Source of the DNA: Streptomyces formicae | GTDB lineage: Bacteria; Actinomycetota; Actinomycetes; Streptomycetales; Streptomycetaceae | Assembly (NCBI RefSeq): GCF_002556545.1 | Contig: NZ_CP022685.1 | Coordinates: 1,550,001-1,614,000 of the forward strand | Length of the DNA stretch: 64,000 nucleotides | Direction of reading: 5' to 3' | Shown here: positions 38,912 to 52,835 of the stretch, piece by piece | How positions within the stretch are numbered: the stretch's first letter is position 1 | Layout of the letters: each line of letters starts with the position of its first letter | Notes under the pieces: model-generated | Told to the model about the DNA's origin: nothing | The model's input: the letters and a program-made list of their open reading frames with translations, nothing else | Database searches by the model: none | Translations under genes and position numbers: made by a program

Positions 38912-40117
38912 TTATGTGAGACGCGCGGCCACCAAATCCCACACCGTGTCCGCCAGCGCTTCCTTCGGACCGTACGGAACCGGGGTCTCGCTGCCGTCGG
39001 CCCCCAGCACCACGGCCTCGTTCTCCTCGGAACCGAAGGTCTTGCGCTCGCCGACCTCATTGACGACGAGCAGGTCGCACCCCTTGCGTTCCAGCTTGGC
39101 CCGGCCGTTGGCGAGGACGTCGTCGGTCTCGGCCGCGAAGCCGACCACCACCTGGCCGGGGCGCGGCCTGTCCCCCGAGATCTCCGCGAGGATGTCCGGA
39201 TTGCGGACCAGAGCGATCGGCGCGGGCTCCTGGCCGTCCTTCTTCTTGATCTTTCCGGCCGCGTACGTCTCGGGCCGGAAATCGGCGACGGCGGCCGCCA
39301 TCACGACGGCGTCGGCGTCGGCCGACGCTTTCAGGACGGCCTCGCGCAACTGCACGGCGGTGCCGACGGGCACCACGTCCACGCCCGCCGGGTCGGGCAG
39401 CGCCGCGTTCGCCGCGACGAGCGTGACGCGGGCGCCGCGCGCCGCAGCGCTGCGGGCAAGCGCGTAGCCCTGCTTGCCGGAGGAGCGGTTGCCCAGGAAG
39501 CGGACCGGGTCGAGGGGCTCACGGGTGCCGCCCGCGCTGACGACGACGTGGCGCCCCGCGAGGTCCTGGGCCAGGTCGCCGCGGGCCAGGACCCGACGTA
39601 CGACCTCGAAGAGCTCGACCGGGTCGGGGAAGCGGCCCTTGCCGGTGTCGACGCCGGTGAGGCGGCCGACGGCGGGCTCGACGACCAGGGCGCCGCGGCG
39701 GCGCAGCGTGGCGACGTTCTCCTGGGTGGCCGGGTGCTCCCACATCTCGGTGTGCATGGCTGGGGCGAAGACCACCGGACAGCGGGCCGTCAGGAGCGTG
39801 TTGGTGAGCAGGTCGTCGGCGAGGCCGTGGGCCGCCTTGGCGAGCATGTCGGCGGTGGCGGGGGCGACGACGACGAGGTCGGCGTGCTGGCCGATGCGGA
39901 CGTGCGGCACCTCGTGGACGTCGGACCAGACCTCGGTGGAGACCGGGTTGCCGGAGAGCGCGGACCAGGTGGCCGCGCCGACGAAGTGCAGCGCCGACTC
40001 GGTGGGCACAACGCGCACGTCATGACCGGACTCGGTGAGCCGCCGCAGCAGCTCGCACGCCTTGTAGGCGGCGATGCCGCCGCTGACCCCCAGGACTACC
40101 TTCGGCTTCTCGGCCAC
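38912..40117 (-). CDS. coaBC: Bifunctional phosphopantothenoylcysteine decarboxylase/synthetase
   Basis: This 401-residue Dfp protein catalyses two steps of coenzyme A synthesis. The CoaC half has VLGVSGGIAAYKACEL, the catalytic His region and PAMHTEMW (the actinobacterial form of PAMNxxMW). The CoaB half has SAGGTREPLDPVRFLGNRSSG and AAAVADFRP with the KIKKK segment. GTG 40117 has GGAGA nine bases upstream; an in-frame ATG at 40168 would add 17 residues and is the alternative. It follows rpoZ after a strong terminator. Confidence 0.94.
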   Translation of the reverse strand: MAEKPKVVLGVSGGIAAYKACELLRRLTESGHDVRVVPTESALHFVGAATWSALSGNPVSTEVWSDVHEVPHVRIGQHADLVVVAPATADMLAKAAHGLADDLLTNTLLTARCPVVFAPAMHTEMWEHPATQENVATLRRRGALVVEPAVGRLTGVDTGKGRFPDPVELFEVVRRVLARGDLAQDLAGRHVVVSAGGTREPLDPVRFLGNRSSGKQGYALARSAAARGARVTLVAANAALPDPAGVDVVPVGTAVQLREAVLKASADADAVVMAAAVADFRPETYAAGKIKKKDGQEPAPIALVRNPDILAEISGDRPRPGQVVVGFAAETDDVLANGRAKLERKGCDLLVVNEVGERKTFGSEENEAVVLGADGSETPVPYGPKEALADTVWDLVAARLT

Positions 40118-40172
40118 TGCGTCTGTCTCCCCGCGCTCGGATCCACGCTCGGATGCGTATGGGTCCATGACA

Positions 40173-40211
40173 CACCACAGGCCCGGCAGCCGTGCTGCCG
40201 GGCCTGTGGTG
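40173..40211 (-). terminator. Perfect 18-bp terminator after rpoZ
   Basis: CACCACAGGCCCGGCAGC / GCTGCCGGGCCTGTGGTG with a CGT loop, 29 bp beyond the rpoZ stop. Confidence 0.9.
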
Positions 40212-40240
40212 AAGGGTACGTAACGCCTGTTGAGCGGGGC

Positions 40241-40513
40241 TTACTGAGCCGGGCCCTCGATGGCCTCGGAGGTCAGCAGACCGGCGTTGATCTCGCGGAG
40301 CGCGATCGACAGGGGCTTCTCGTGGACGTGCGTGTCCACCAGCGGACCGACGTACTCCAGGAGGCCCTCACCGAGCTGCGAGTAGTACGCGTTGATCTGG
40401 CGCGCGCGCTTGGCGGCGTAGATCACGAGGCTGTACTTCGAGTCGGTGGCTTCGAGCAGCTCATCAATCGGCGGGTTGATGATGCCCTCGGGCGCGGTGA
40501 TGGAAGAGGACAC
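40241..40513 (-). CDS. rpoZ: RNA polymerase omega subunit
   Basis: This 90-residue omega subunit (GTG start) has the conserved [20 protein letters not shown] segment and the [12 protein letters not shown] helix that contacts beta-prime. It assists assembly of RNA polymerase. It lies 45 bp downstream of gmk in the conserved sIHF-gmk-rpoZ order and is closed by the 18-bp terminator. Confidence 0.96.
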   Translation of the reverse strand: MSSSITAPEGIINPPIDELLEATDSKYSLVIYAAKRARQINAYYSQLGEGLLEYVGPLVDTHVHEKPLSIALREINAGLLTSEAIEGPAQ

Positions 40514-40558
40514 TCTCTGCCTTCCGAAGGGGATTGAAAGATCAAACTTAGGTGAAGA

Positions 40559-41152
40559 TCAAAGAACCTTCATCAAGGCTAGCAGCTCACGGGCCACGTC
40601 CTCGACGGAGGTGTTGACCAGGGTCGTGTCGAACTCGGCCTCCGCGGCCAGCTCGATCTTGGCGGCGGCGAGCCTGCGCTCGATGACCTCGGGCGCCTCC
40701 GTGCCGCGCCCGGTGAGCCGGCGGACCAGCTCGTCCCAGCTCGGCGGGGCGAGGAAGACGAGCTGCGCCTCGGGCATCGACTCGCGCACCAGGCGCGCGC
40801 CCTGCAGATCGATCTCCAGGAGGACGGGCTCGCCCGCCTCCAGACGTTCGAGGACCGCGCGGCGCGGGGTGCCGTAGCGGTTGCCCGCGAACTCGGCCCA
40901 CTCCAGGAGCTCGCCGTTGGCGATCAGCTTGTCCATCTCCTCGTCGGAGACGAAGAAGTACTGGACTCCGTGCTTCTCGCCGGGGCGCGGCTTGCGCGTG
41001 GTGGCCGAGACCGAGAGCCAGACCTCGGGGTGTTCTTTGCGCATATGAGCGACGACCGTGCTCTTGCCGACCCCGGAGGGGCCGGAGAGCACGGTCAGCC
41101 GCGGACGTGCGTCCGGGGGTACGGGGGTCGTCCCCCGGGATGTTGCAGCCAT
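40559..41152 (-). CDS. gmk: Guanylate kinase
   Basis: This 197-residue enzyme phosphorylates GMP to GDP. It has the P-loop [15 protein letters not shown], the GMP-binding [21 protein letters not shown], and [15 protein letters not shown]. The N-terminus has a ~17-residue extension. Weak ribosome site; the chosen ATG 41152 lies 38 bp after sIHF. Confidence 0.95.
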   Translation of the reverse strand: MAATSRGTTPVPPDARPRLTVLSGPSGVGKSTVVAHMRKEHPEVWLSVSATTRKPRPGEKHGVQYFFVSDEEMDKLIANGELLEWAEFAGNRYGTPRRAVLERLEAGEPVLLEIDLQGARLVRESMPEAQLVFLAPPSWDELVRRLTGRGTEAPEVIERRLAAAKIELAAEAEFDTTLVNTSVEDVARELLALMKVL

Positions 41153-41190
41153 GCAGCGATTATCCAGGTTCTCAGGAGTGCCTGAGAACG

Positions 41191-41514
41191 TCAGGCGGCG
41201 CCACCGCCGAACTCACGCTCAAGTGACGCGATCTGGTTGGAGCCGAGACCGCGCACACGGCGGCTCTCGGAGATGCCAAGACGCTCCATGATCTGCTTGG
41301 CGCGGACCTTGCCCACGCCCGGCAGGGACTCCAGGAGGGCGGAGACCTTCATCTTGCCGATGACGTCGTTCTCCTGGCCCTGCTTGATGACCTCGTGAAG
41401 CGAGGCACCGGAGTGCTTGAGTCGATTCTTGACCTCGGCCCGCTCCCGGCGAGCCGCGGCGGCCTTTTCGAGCGCGGCTGCGCGCTGTTCAGGGGTAAGG
41501 GGCGGAAGAGCCAC
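41191..41514 (-). CDS. Streptomyces integration host factor (sIHF), nucleoid protein
   Basis: This 107-residue basic actinobacterial IHF is unrelated to E. coli IHF. GTG 41514 with GAGGTGA upstream gives [18 protein letters not shown]. The DNA-binding helix-two-turns-helix lies in [20 protein letters not shown] followed by [12 protein letters not shown]. It constrains nucleoid topology and influences sporulation and antibiotic production in streptomycetes. It heads the sIHF-gmk-rpoZ operon. The longer frame to 41637 is not supported. Confidence 0.93.
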   Translation of the reverse strand: MALPPLTPEQRAAALEKAAAARRERAEVKNRLKHSGASLHEVIKQGQENDVIGKMKVSALLESLPGVGKVRAKQIMERLGISESRRVRGLGSNQIASLEREFGGGAA

Positions 41515-41919
41515 GCCTACGTCACCTCGGATGTCGAACTGTCGGATACGGACCGGTGAGGAACCTAGTCGCCCCACACCTGGCGAGCAACGTGCAACGC
41601 GATTGCCCGTTGGCTCTCGTCGGAGACTAGCGGCCATGGCCGCTGGAGTCAGCGAGAACAGACGAAAAGTCCTGGTCAGCCTCTACCGAGCCGTACATAA
41701 CGGGCATTTCGCCCCGGATTTGGCTCGGTGAGTCATCGACAGACCGTCAACAGGAGACATGCGGCGCGACCTGCCGCGTCGTACCGAGTCGGTGGATCTT
41801 GTCGACCACGGCCACGAGGGAACGCGAAAACGGCGTCGCCCCGGCTCCGGAAGTCCGGAACCGGGGCGACGGACGCGCCCCTTACAGGGCGGCTCCCGAT
41901 CGTGGGGCGGCTCGCCGCG
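41515..41919. other. Intergenic region sIHF / pyrF
   Basis: This 405-bp gap carries the sIHF promoter region and, near pyrF, a strong hairpin (41835-41870). No convincing ORF or other element was seen. Confidence 0.55.
41835..41870 (-). terminator. Terminator of the pyr operon
   Basis: GTCGCCCCGGCTCCGG / CCGGAACCGGGGCGAC, 16-bp arms with one G-U-type mismatch and an AAGT loop, about 50 bp beyond the pyrF stop. Confidence 0.85.
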
Positions 41920-42765
41920 TCACGCCGCGGCCACCGCCTCCCGGACCTCGGCCGCGAAGCGCTCGGCGGCCTCGCGCAGCCCGGCCGCGTCGGGGCCGTA
42001 CCGCAGCACGCCGCGGCTGACGTTCGGCACGACGTTGCCCACCGCGGCGCCGAAGACGCCCGGCAGATCGGCGGGCGTGGCGCCCTGGGCGCCGATGCCG
42101 GGGGCGAGGAGCGGGCCGTTGATCGCCAGGTCGTACGAGGACAGGTCGCCGAGGGTGGCCCCGACGACGGCGCCGAAGGAGCCCAGGGGCGTCTCGCCCG
42201 CGTTCTCGGCGGCGAGGTGGCCGAGGACCGTGGCGCCGACCGTGCGGCCGTCCTCGCGCACCGCGTGCTGCACCTCGGCGCCCTCGGGGTTGGAGGTGAG
42301 GGCGAGCACGAAGAGCCCGGCGCCGTTCTCGCGCGCGAGGTCGACGGCCGGCTTCAGGGACCCGTACCCGAGGTAGGGCGAGACCGTGAGCGCGTCGCTG
42401 AACAGCGGCGAGTCCTTGTGCAGGAAGGTCTCGGCGTACGCGGCCATGGTCGAGCCGATGTCGCCGCGTTTGGCGTCCATGACGACCAGGGCGCCCGCCG
42501 CCCGCAGTTCCTCGACGGCCTTCTCCAGGACGGCGATGCCGCGCGAGCCGAAGCGCTCGAAGAACGCGATCTGCGGCTTGAACACGGCGACGGTCCCGGC
42601 GAGCGAGTCGACGACGGTCCGCGTGAACCGCTCAAGACCCGCGATGTCGTCGTTCAGACCCCAGGCGGAGAGCAGCGAGGCGTGGGGGTCGATGCCGACG
42701 CAGAGCGGTCCTCGCTCGTCCATGGCGTGGCGCAGGCGCGTGCCGAAGGGTTCAAGGGCGCTCAT
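41920..42765 (-). CDS. pyrF: Orotidine 5'-phosphate decarboxylase (type II)
   Basis: This 281-residue enzyme makes UMP, the last pyrimidine step. The catalytic signature is VVMDAKRGDIGSTMAAY (Lys/Asp tetrad), with CVGIDPHASLL and FKPQIAFFERFG typical of the longer bacterial type II branch. It overlaps pyrD by 4 bases (ATGA) and ends the pyr operon. Confidence 0.96.
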   Translation of the reverse strand: MSALEPFGTRLRHAMDERGPLCVGIDPHASLLSAWGLNDDIAGLERFTRTVVDSLAGTVAVFKPQIAFFERFGSRGIAVLEKAVEELRAAGALVVMDAKRGDIGSTMAAYAETFLHKDSPLFSDALTVSPYLGYGSLKPAVDLARENGAGLFVLALTSNPEGAEVQHAVREDGRTVGATVLGHLAAENAGETPLGSFGAVVGATLGDLSSYDLAINGPLLAPGIGAQGATPADLPGVFGAAVGNVVPNVSRGVLRYGPDAAGLREAAERFAAEVREAVAAA

Positions 42766-43868
42766 GCGGGCTTCCTCACGTCGGCGCCGACGGCGTCGGC
42801 GAGGGTGGCGTACGGGCTCGTCCGCAGGCGCGCGGCGAGGCCCTTGTGGAGGGCGCGGCCCCAGAAGGGCCCTTCGTAGATGAAGGCGCTGTAGCCCTGG
42901 ATCAGCGTGGCGCCCGCGAGGATGCGCTGCCAGGCGTCCTCGGCGTTCTCGATGCCGCCGACGCCCACGAGCGTGATGCGGTCGCCCACGCGCGCGTAGA
43001 GGCGGCGCAGGACCTCCAGGGAGCGCTCCTTGAGCGGTGCTCCCGACAGTCCGCCGGTCTCTCCGTAGAGGGCGGGTTCGGATTGCAGACCGAGGCTCTC
43101 GCGCGCGATGGTCGTGTTCGTGGCGATGATGCCGTCGAGACCGAGCTCCACGGCGAGGTCGGCGACGGCGTCGACGTCCTCGTCCGCGAGGTCCGGGGCG
43201 ATCTTGACGAGCAGCGGGACCCGGCGGTCCGTGACGCTGCGGTCGGCGGCCTCGCGCACGGCGGTGAGCAGTGGCCGCAGGGATTCGGTGGCCTGGAGGT
43301 TGCGCAGGCCGGGGGTGTTCGGCGAGGAGACGTTGACGACCAGGTAGTCGGCGTGCCGGGCGAGCCGCTCGGTCGACTTCACGTAGTCGGCCGCGGCCTC
43401 CTCCTCGGGCACCACCTTGGTCTTGCCGATGTTCACGCCGACGACGGTGTGGAAGACCGGCGTACGGGCCGCGAGGCGCTCGGCGACGGCCGCCGAACCC
43501 TCGTTGTTGAAGCCCATGCGGTTGATCAGCGCGCGGTCGGGGATCAGGCGGAAGAGCCGCTTCTTGGGGTTGCCGGGCTGCGGTTCGCCGGTGACCGTGC
43601 CGATCTCGATGTGGTCGAAGCCGAGCATCGACATGCCGTCGATCGCGACCGCGTTCTTGTCGAAGCCCGCGGCGAGCCCGAAGGGGCCGTGCATCCGCAG
43701 GCCGAGGGCCTCGGTGCGCAGCTCCTTGTGGCGGGGCGCGAGGACGGCCGCGACGAACGTGCGAAGGACGGGGATCCCGGCCGCGAGGCGGATCCAGCGG
43801 AAGGCCAGGTAGTGGGCCTTCTCCGGGTCCATGCGCTTGAAGACGAGGTGGAAGAAGAGCTTGTACAT
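42762..43868 (-). CDS. pyrD: Dihydroorotate dehydrogenase (quinone, class 2)
   Basis: This 368-residue membrane-associated flavoenzyme oxidises dihydroorotate with quinone. ATG 43868 ([19 protein letters not shown]) has GAGGAC upstream. The class 2 amphipathic N-terminus is present, as are [10 protein letters not shown], the active-site Ser loop [15 protein letters not shown] and the FMN phosphate site VGVGGI. It is separated from carB by 85 bp containing a hairpin, the only sizeable gap inside the operon apart from pyrR-pyrB. Confidence 0.95.
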   Translation of the reverse strand: MYKLFFHLVFKRMDPEKAHYLAFRWIRLAAGIPVLRTFVAAVLAPRHKELRTEALGLRMHGPFGLAAGFDKNAVAIDGMSMLGFDHIEIGTVTGEPQPGNPKKRLFRLIPDRALINRMGFNNEGSAAVAERLAARTPVFHTVVGVNIGKTKVVPEEEAAADYVKSTERLARHADYLVVNVSSPNTPGLRNLQATESLRPLLTAVREAADRSVTDRRVPLLVKIAPDLADEDVDAVADLAVELGLDGIIATNTTIARESLGLQSEPALYGETGGLSGAPLKERSLEVLRRLYARVGDRITLVGVGGIENAEDAWQRILAGATLIQGYSAFIYEGPFWGRALHKGLAARLRTSPYATLADAVGADVRKPA

Positions 43869-43915
43869 GTGTGTCCTCAGGGGGTGCTCACCGGAAGTCA
43901 GGGGGCTCACCAGAA

Positions 43916-43943
43916 GGGGGACACCGTGTCTCCGGTGTCCCCC
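43916..43943 (-). promoter_or_regulatory. Intra-operon hairpin between carB and pyrD
   Basis: GGGGGACACCG / CGGTGTCCCCC, a perfect 11-bp stem with a 6-base loop, 11 bp after carB. It may reduce read-through into pyrDF or mark an RNA processing site. Confidence 0.55.
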
Positions 43944-43953
43944 TTGTGGGCTG

Positions 43954-47254
<3,301 letters not shown>

Positions 47255-47262
<8 letters not shown>

Positions 47263-48397
47263 GCTGGTCCTCCATCAGGGAGACGAAACGGTCGAAGAGG
47301 TACGCGGCGTCGTGCGGGCCCGCGGCCGCCTCGGGGTGGTACTGGACGCTGAACGCGGGCTGGTCGAGGAGCTGGAGCCCCTCCACCACCTGGTCGTTCA
47401 GGCACACGTGGGAGACCTCGGCGCGCCCGAAGGGGGTGTCGGAGACCTTGTCGAGCGGCGCGTCCACGGCGAAGCCGTGGTTGTGCGCGGTGACCTCGAC
47501 CTTGCCCGTGGTGCGGTCCTGCACCGGCTGGTTGATGCCGCGGTGGCCGTACTTCAGCTTGTACGTGCCAAAGCCCAGGGCGCGGCCGAGGATCTGGTTG
47601 CCGAAGCAGATGCCGAACAGCGGCGTCTTGCGCCCCAGGACGGCCGTCATCAGCGCGACGGGGCCCTCGGCGGTGGCCGGGTCGCCCGGGCCGTTGGAGA
47701 AGAACACGCCGTCGGGAGAGACCGCGTAGACGTCCTCCTCGGTCGCCGTGGCCGGGAGCACGTGCACCTCGATGCCGCGCTCGGCCATGCGGTGCGGGGT
47801 CATGCCCTTGATGCCGAGGTCGATCGCGGCGACGGTGAACTTCTTCGTGCCGATCGCCGGGACGACGTACGCCTCCTTGGTGGCGACCTCCTCGTACAGG
47901 CTCAGGCCCTTCATGGCGGGCTGCGCCTGGACCTTCGCGACGAGCTCCGCGTCGGGCGCGAGCGTCTCGCCGGAGAAAATCCCGGAGCGCATGGAGCCGC
48001 GCTCGCGCAGGTGCCTGGTCAGCGCCCGGGTGTCGATCCCGGAGATGCCCACGACGTTCTGGTTGACCAGCTCGTCGTCGAGCGAGCGCTCGGCGCGCCA
48101 GTTGGAGGGGACCCGGGCGGGGTCACGGACCACGTAGCCCGACACCCAGATCCGGCTCGACTCGTCGTCCTCGTCGTTCCAGCCGGTGTTGCCGATCTGG
48201 GGAGCGGTCGCGACCACGATCTGGCGGTCGTACGACGGGTCGGTCAGGGTCTCCTGGTAGCCGGTCATGCCGGTGGAGAACACCGCTTCGCCGAAGGTCT
48301 CCCCCACGGCCCCGTAGGCACGGCCGCGGAAGATGCGGCCGTCCTCCAGGACGAGTACGGCGGGAGCCTTGCTGGCTCCCCTGGTGGAGGTCGTCAT
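47255..48397 (-). CDS. carA: Carbamoyl-phosphate synthase small subunit
   Basis: This 380-residue glutamine amidotransferase subunit supplies ammonia to CarB. The class I GATase triad is visible: Cys in [12 protein letters not shown], and His and Glu in SVQYHPEA. The N-terminal domain has [21 protein letters not shown] 48397 overlaps the stop of the preceding gene (ATGA). Confidence 0.96.
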
Positions 48398-48963
48398 CGT
48401 GCGGTGCCTTCCGTAGTACTGGTGTTGATCATGTTGTTGATGGCCTCGACCCACTCGGCCTGCTCGGCGGCGTGGTCGGAGCGGAAGCCCGAGTCGATCA
48501 GCTTCTCGCCGTGCTCCCAGGTGACGATCAGCAGACCGCCCTCCGCGAGGACCTTGCCCGCGATGCCCTTGTCGAGCCGGGCCTCGCGCAGCTGCGCGAC
48601 CGGGACGAAGAAGTCGGCCGCCCCGGGGCGCACGACGTCCAGTCCCGCGTCCGTGAGCGTCAGCTCCACGCGGCTGCGGGTGCCGAGTCCGTGCGCCACG
48701 ATGCGGTCGAGCCACTGCCCGGCCGAGGTGGAGCCGTGGTAGCGGCCGGTCAGCTCAAGTTTCGCCGGGCCGGGCTCGCTCGGCGCGCCGGGCAGCTCGG
48801 GCAGGTCGCTCTGGAGCGTGCCGCGCCACTTCCAGCCCTCGCGCATCAGCCAGTAGACGAGCGCGATGAAGAGCAGAAGGCCGACGACCCAGCCGATCCG
48901 TGCGGCCCAGTCGGTCACGTCCGCCGATTCCTTCTCGGCGGCCAGGTGCAGAAGAGATGTCAC
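48394..48963 (-). CDS. PH-like domain membrane protein conserved between pyrC and carA
   Basis: This 189-residue protein (GTG 48963, GTGA overlap with pyrC) has one TM helix ([18 protein letters not shown]), then a soluble domain with a PH-like beta pattern ([41 protein letters not shown]). An equivalent gene occupies the same operon slot in mycobacteria. Its function is unknown. Overlaps on both sides (GTGA, ATGA) show tight translational coupling with pyrC and carA. Confidence 0.82.
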   Translation of the reverse strand: MTSLLHLAAEKESADVTDWAARIGWVVGLLLFIALVYWLMREGWKWRGTLQSDLPELPGAPSEPGPAKLELTGRYHGSTSAGQWLDRIVAHGLGTRSRVELTLTDAGLDVVRPGAADFFVPVAQLREARLDKGIAGKVLAEGGLLIVTWEHGEKLIDSGFRSDHAAEQAEWVEAINNMINTSTTEGTAR

Positions 48964-50246
48964 GCGAGATTCCCGTCGACGAGCGTGGCCCGACCCCGGA
49001 GCCACGTGTGCGTGACGCGGCCCGGCAGCTCACGGCCCTCGTAGGGAGTGTTGCGGCTGCGCGAGGCGAAGCCCGCGGGGTCCACTGCCCCACGGTAATC
49101 GGCGTCGACCAGAACCAGGTTCGCGGGCTCACCTGCCGAGACGGGGCGTCCGTGGCCGGTGGCGCCGCCGATCTCCGCGGGCTTGACGGACATCCGGTCG
49201 GCGACCGCGGCCCAGGTCAGCAGGCCCGTCTCGACCATCGTCTGCTGCACCACGGAGAGCGCGGTCTCCAGGCCGACCATGCCCATAGCGGCCGCGGCCC
49301 ACTCGCAGTCCTTGTCCTCGTGCGGGTGCGGGGCGTGGTCGGTGGCGACGATGTCGATGGTGCCGTCGGCCAGGGCCTCGCGCAGGGCCATCACGTCGCG
49401 CTCGGTGCGCAGCGGCGGGTTGACCTTGTAGACCGGGTTGTACGAGCGGACCAGCTCGTCGGTCAGGAGCAGGTGGTGCGGGGTGACCTCGGCGGTGACG
49501 TCGATGCCGCGCGACTTGGCCCAGCGCACGATCTCGACCGAGCCCGCGGTCGACAGGTGGCAGATGTGCACCCGCGAGCCGACGTGCTCGGCGAGCAGCA
49601 CGTCACGCGCGATGATCGACTCCTCGGCGACGGCGGGCCAGCCGCCGAGCCCCAGCTCCGCCGAGACGACGCCCTCGTTCATCTGGGCGCCCTCGGTCAG
49701 GCGCGGCTCCTGCGCGTGCTGCGCGACGACGCCGCCGAAGGCCTTCACGTACTCCAGGGCGCGGCGCATCATCACGGCGTCGTCGACGCACTTGCCGTCG
49801 TCGGAGAAGACGGTGACCCCGGCGGCGGACTCGTGCATGGCGCCGAGCTCGGCGAGCTTCTTGCCCTCCAGGCCCACGGTGACGGCGCCGATGGGCTGCA
49901 CGTCGCAGTAGCCGGACTCCTGGCCGAGCCGGTAGACCTGCTCGACGACGCCCGCGGTGTCGGCGACGGGGAAGGTGTTGGCCATGGCGAACACGGCGGT
50001 GAAGCCGCCCGAGGCGGCGGCGCGGGTGCCGGTGAGCACCGTCTCGGAGTCCTCGCGGCCCGGCTCGCGCAGGTGGGTGTGGAGGTCCACGAGGCCCGGC
50101 AGGAGGACCTTGCCTTCGGCCTCGACGACCTCGGCGCCCTCGGCGGAGAGCCCCGTGCCGACGGCCTCGATGGTCTCGCCGTCGATCAGGACGTCCTGCG
50201 CCTCGCCGCCGAGCACCTTCGCACCACGGATCAGGATCTTGCTCAT
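48960..50246 (-). CDS. pyrC: Dihydroorotase
   Basis: This 428-residue class I dihydroorotase closes carbamoyl aspartate to dihydroorotate. Zinc-binding motifs are DLHTHLREPG, TAEVTPHHLLLTD and the catalytic Asp in ATDHAPHP. ATG 50246 follows pyrB after 5 bp. The long upstream open frame overlapping pyrB is not coding. Confidence 0.96.
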   Translation of the reverse strand: MSKILIRGAKVLGGEAQDVLIDGETIEAVGTGLSAEGAEVVEAEGKVLLPGLVDLHTHLREPGREDSETVLTGTRAAASGGFTAVFAMANTFPVADTAGVVEQVYRLGQESGYCDVQPIGAVTVGLEGKKLAELGAMHESAAGVTVFSDDGKCVDDAVMMRRALEYVKAFGGVVAQHAQEPRLTEGAQMNEGVVSAELGLGGWPAVAEESIIARDVLLAEHVGSRVHICHLSTAGSVEIVRWAKSRGIDVTAEVTPHHLLLTDELVRSYNPVYKVNPPLRTERDVMALREALADGTIDIVATDHAPHPHEDKDCEWAAAAMGMVGLETALSVVQQTMVETGLLTWAAVADRMSVKPAEIGGATGHGRPVSAGEPANLVLVDADYRGAVDPAGFASRSRNTPYEGRELPGRVTHTWLRGRATLVDGNLA

Positions 50247-50251
50247 GTTGG

Positions 50252-51238
50252 TTACTTCTCCTCGGAACCGGTGGGGCGGGTGTGGGTGACGGCGGGCTCG
50301 TTGCCGCCCAGGAGCAGGTAGAGGACGGCCATGCGGATGGAGACGCCGTTGGCGACCTGCTCGACGACGGTGCAGCGGTCGGAGTCGGCGACCTCGGCGG
50401 TGATCTCCATGCCGCGGACCATCGGGCCCGGGTGCATGACGATGGCGTGCTCGGGCATCTTCGCCATGCGCTCGCCGTCCAGGCCGTAGCGCCGCGAGTA
50501 CTCGCGCTCGGTGGGGAAGAACGCGGCGTTCATGCGCTCGCGCTGGACTCGCAGCATCATCACGGCGTCCGTCTTGGGCAGCACGCTGTCCAGGTCGTAC
50601 GAGACGTCGCAGGGCCACTGCTCGACGCCGACCGGCACCAGCGTGGGCGGCGCGACGAGGGTGACCTCGGCGCCGAGGGTGTGCAGCAGGTCGACGTTGG
50701 AGCGGGCAACGCGGCTGTGCAGGACGTCGCCGACGAGCGTGATGCGCTGGCCCGCCAGGTCCTGGCCGAGCCCGGCGTCGGGACCGACCAGGCGGCGCCG
50801 CATGGTGAAGGCGTCGAGCAGGGCCTGCGTGGGGTGCTGGTGGGTGCCGTCGCCCGCGTTGATGACGGCGGCGTCGATCCAGCCCGAGGTGGCGAGCCGG
50901 TAGGGCGCGCCGGAGGCTCCGTGGCGGATGACGACGGCGTCGACGCCCATCGCCTCCAGGGTCTGGGCGGTGTCCTTCAGGGACTCGCCCTTGGAGACCG
51001 AGGAACCCTTGGCGGCGAAGTTGATGACGTCGGCGGAGAGGCGCTTCTCGGCGGCCTCGAAGGAGATCCGGGTGCGGGTCGAGTCCTCGAAGAAGAGGTT
51101 GACCACGGTGCGCCCGCGCAGGGCGGGCAGCTTCTTGATCGGCCGGTCGGCGACGCGGGCCATCTCCTCGGCCGTGTCGAGGATGAGGACGGCGTCGTCG
51201 CGGGAGAGGTCGGCGGCCGAGATGAGGTGTCGCATCAT
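50252..51238 (-). CDS. pyrB: Aspartate carbamoyltransferase catalytic subunit
   Basis: This 328-residue enzyme condenses carbamoyl phosphate with aspartate. Motifs are [13 protein letters not shown] (carbamoyl-phosphate binding), [12 protein letters not shown] and [13 protein letters not shown] 51238 ([13 protein letters not shown]) has GGAG about nine bases upstream; the next codon is also ATG, so the start is uncertain by one residue. No regulatory subunit gene pyrI is present. Confidence 0.95.
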   Translation of the reverse strand: MMRHLISAADLSRDDAVLILDTAEEMARVADRPIKKLPALRGRTVVNLFFEDSTRTRISFEAAEKRLSADVINFAAKGSSVSKGESLKDTAQTLEAMGVDAVVIRHGASGAPYRLATSGWIDAAVINAGDGTHQHPTQALLDAFTMRRRLVGPDAGLGQDLAGQRITLVGDVLHSRVARSNVDLLHTLGAEVTLVAPPTLVPVGVEQWPCDVSYDLDSVLPKTDAVMMLRVQRERMNAAFFPTEREYSRRYGLDGERMAKMPEHAIVMHPGPMVRGMEITAEVADSDRCTVVEQVANGVSIRMAVLYLLLGGNEPAVTHTRPTGSEEK

Positions 51239-51323
51239 CTGGGTGTACTCCGGTGTGTGGAGGTCTGCGGGCACGCGGGCGCGCAGGGGTGTGCCCTGGG
51301 CCCGTGGGGGGAGGAAGCCGGTC

Positions 51324-51945
<622 letters not shown>

Positions 51946-52042
51946 CGAAATTGCGCCATCCACGGTACCAGTACTGACGACCGAGCACGTCATCGGCCTC
52001 CACCGAAGGGGCGGTACGGACCATTCGGCTTGACGCAAGCAA

Positions 52043-52072
52043 GTAACGCTGCGTAACCTCACAGTGAGTTAC
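52043..52072. promoter_or_regulatory. Two abutting BldD boxes (bldD autoregulation)
   Basis: GTAACGCTGCGTAAC (52043-52057) matches the BldD consensus nTnACnC(A/T)GnGTnAn at every fixed position. CTCACAGTGAGTTAC (52058-52072) matches with one deviation. The boxes sit side by side 48 bp before the bldD ATG and also face the divergent pyrR gene. Confidence 0.85.
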
Positions 52073-52119
52073 CAGCCACGCGGCGGAGCCGCAAAATGTT
52101 CCAGCGTCCGGGGAGCTAT

Positions 52120-52620
52120 ATGTCCAGCGAATACGCCAAGCAGCTCGGGGCCAAGCTCCGCGCGATCCGTACCCAGCAGGGCCTTTCCCTCCACGGTGTC
52201 GAGGAGAAGTCCCAGGGACGCTGGAAGGCGGTCGTCGTCGGGTCGTACGAGCGCGGCGACCGTGCCGTGACCGTGCAGCGCCTCGCCGAGTTGGCGGACT
52301 TCTACGGCGTCCCGGTGCAGGAGCTCCTGCCGGGTACGGCGCCCGGTGGCGCCGCCGAGCCGCCGCCCAAGCTCGTCCTCGACCTCGAGCGCCTTGCCCA
52401 CGTCCCGCAGGAGAAGGCGGGCCCCCTGCAGCGCTACGCGGCGACGATCCAGTCGCAGCGCGGCGACTACAACGGCAAGGTGCTGTCGATCCGCCAGGAC
52501 GACCTGCGCACCCTTGCCGTCATCTACGACCAGTCCCCCTCGGTCCTCACCGAGCAGCTGATCAGCTGGGGCGTCCTGGACGCGGACGCGCGTCGCGCCG
52601 TCGCCCACGAAGAGGTCTGA
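52120..52620 (+). CDS. bldD: BldD developmental master regulator
   Basis: This 166-residue protein starts at ATG 52120 with GGGGAG five bases upstream. It has an XRE-type HTH (LGAKLRAIRTQQGLSLHGVE, then VGSYERGDRAVTVQRLAEL). The C-terminal domain binds tetrameric cyclic-di-GMP; its conserved RQDD motif (SIRQDDLRTLA) with upstream Arg is present. BldD represses sporulation genes during vegetative growth in streptomycetes. The extra 8 codons to 52096 are not needed. Confidence 0.97.
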   Translation: MSSEYAKQLGAKLRAIRTQQGLSLHGVEEKSQGRWKAVVVGSYERGDRAVTVQRLAELADFYGVPVQELLPGTAPGGAAEPPPKLVLDLERLAHVPQEKAGPLQRYAATIQSQRGDYNGKVLSIRQDDLRTLAVIYDQSPSVLTEQLISWGVLDADARRAVAHEEV

Positions 52621-52650
52621 CACCGCTGACGCGGAGTTCAGCAGAAACGT

Positions 52651-52697
52651 GCCGCCGGGGCGGCCGCAGCCTAAATGGCCGCGGCCGCCCCGGCGGC
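52651..52697 (+). terminator. bldD terminator
   Basis: GCCGCCGGGGCGGCCGC / GCGGCCGCCCCGGCGGC, a perfect 17-bp stem with a 13-base loop, followed by TTTCTGCTTTT. Confidence 0.9.
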
Positions 52698-52780
52698 TTT
52701 CTGCTTTTCGCCGCCTTTACCGACCCGCAATTCCCCGCGCGGCGGATGCGGAACGGATGCCGGGCGGACCCGCGAGGAAA

Positions 52781-52819
52781 ACCGGAGGGCCCGCAGCAAT
52801 CCGCTGCGGGCCCTCCGGT
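52781..52819 (-). terminator. nusB-side terminator
   Basis: ACCGGAGGGCCCGCAGC / GCTGCGGGCCCTCCGGT, a perfect 17-bp stem with an AATCC loop, directly beyond the nusB stop. Confidence 0.9.
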
Positions 52820-52835
52820 GACGTACTGGACCGTC

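Noticed and set aside
41417..41731. 104-codon + strand ORF over sIHF
   Set aside because: Antisense to sIHF; no ribosome site or recognisable product.
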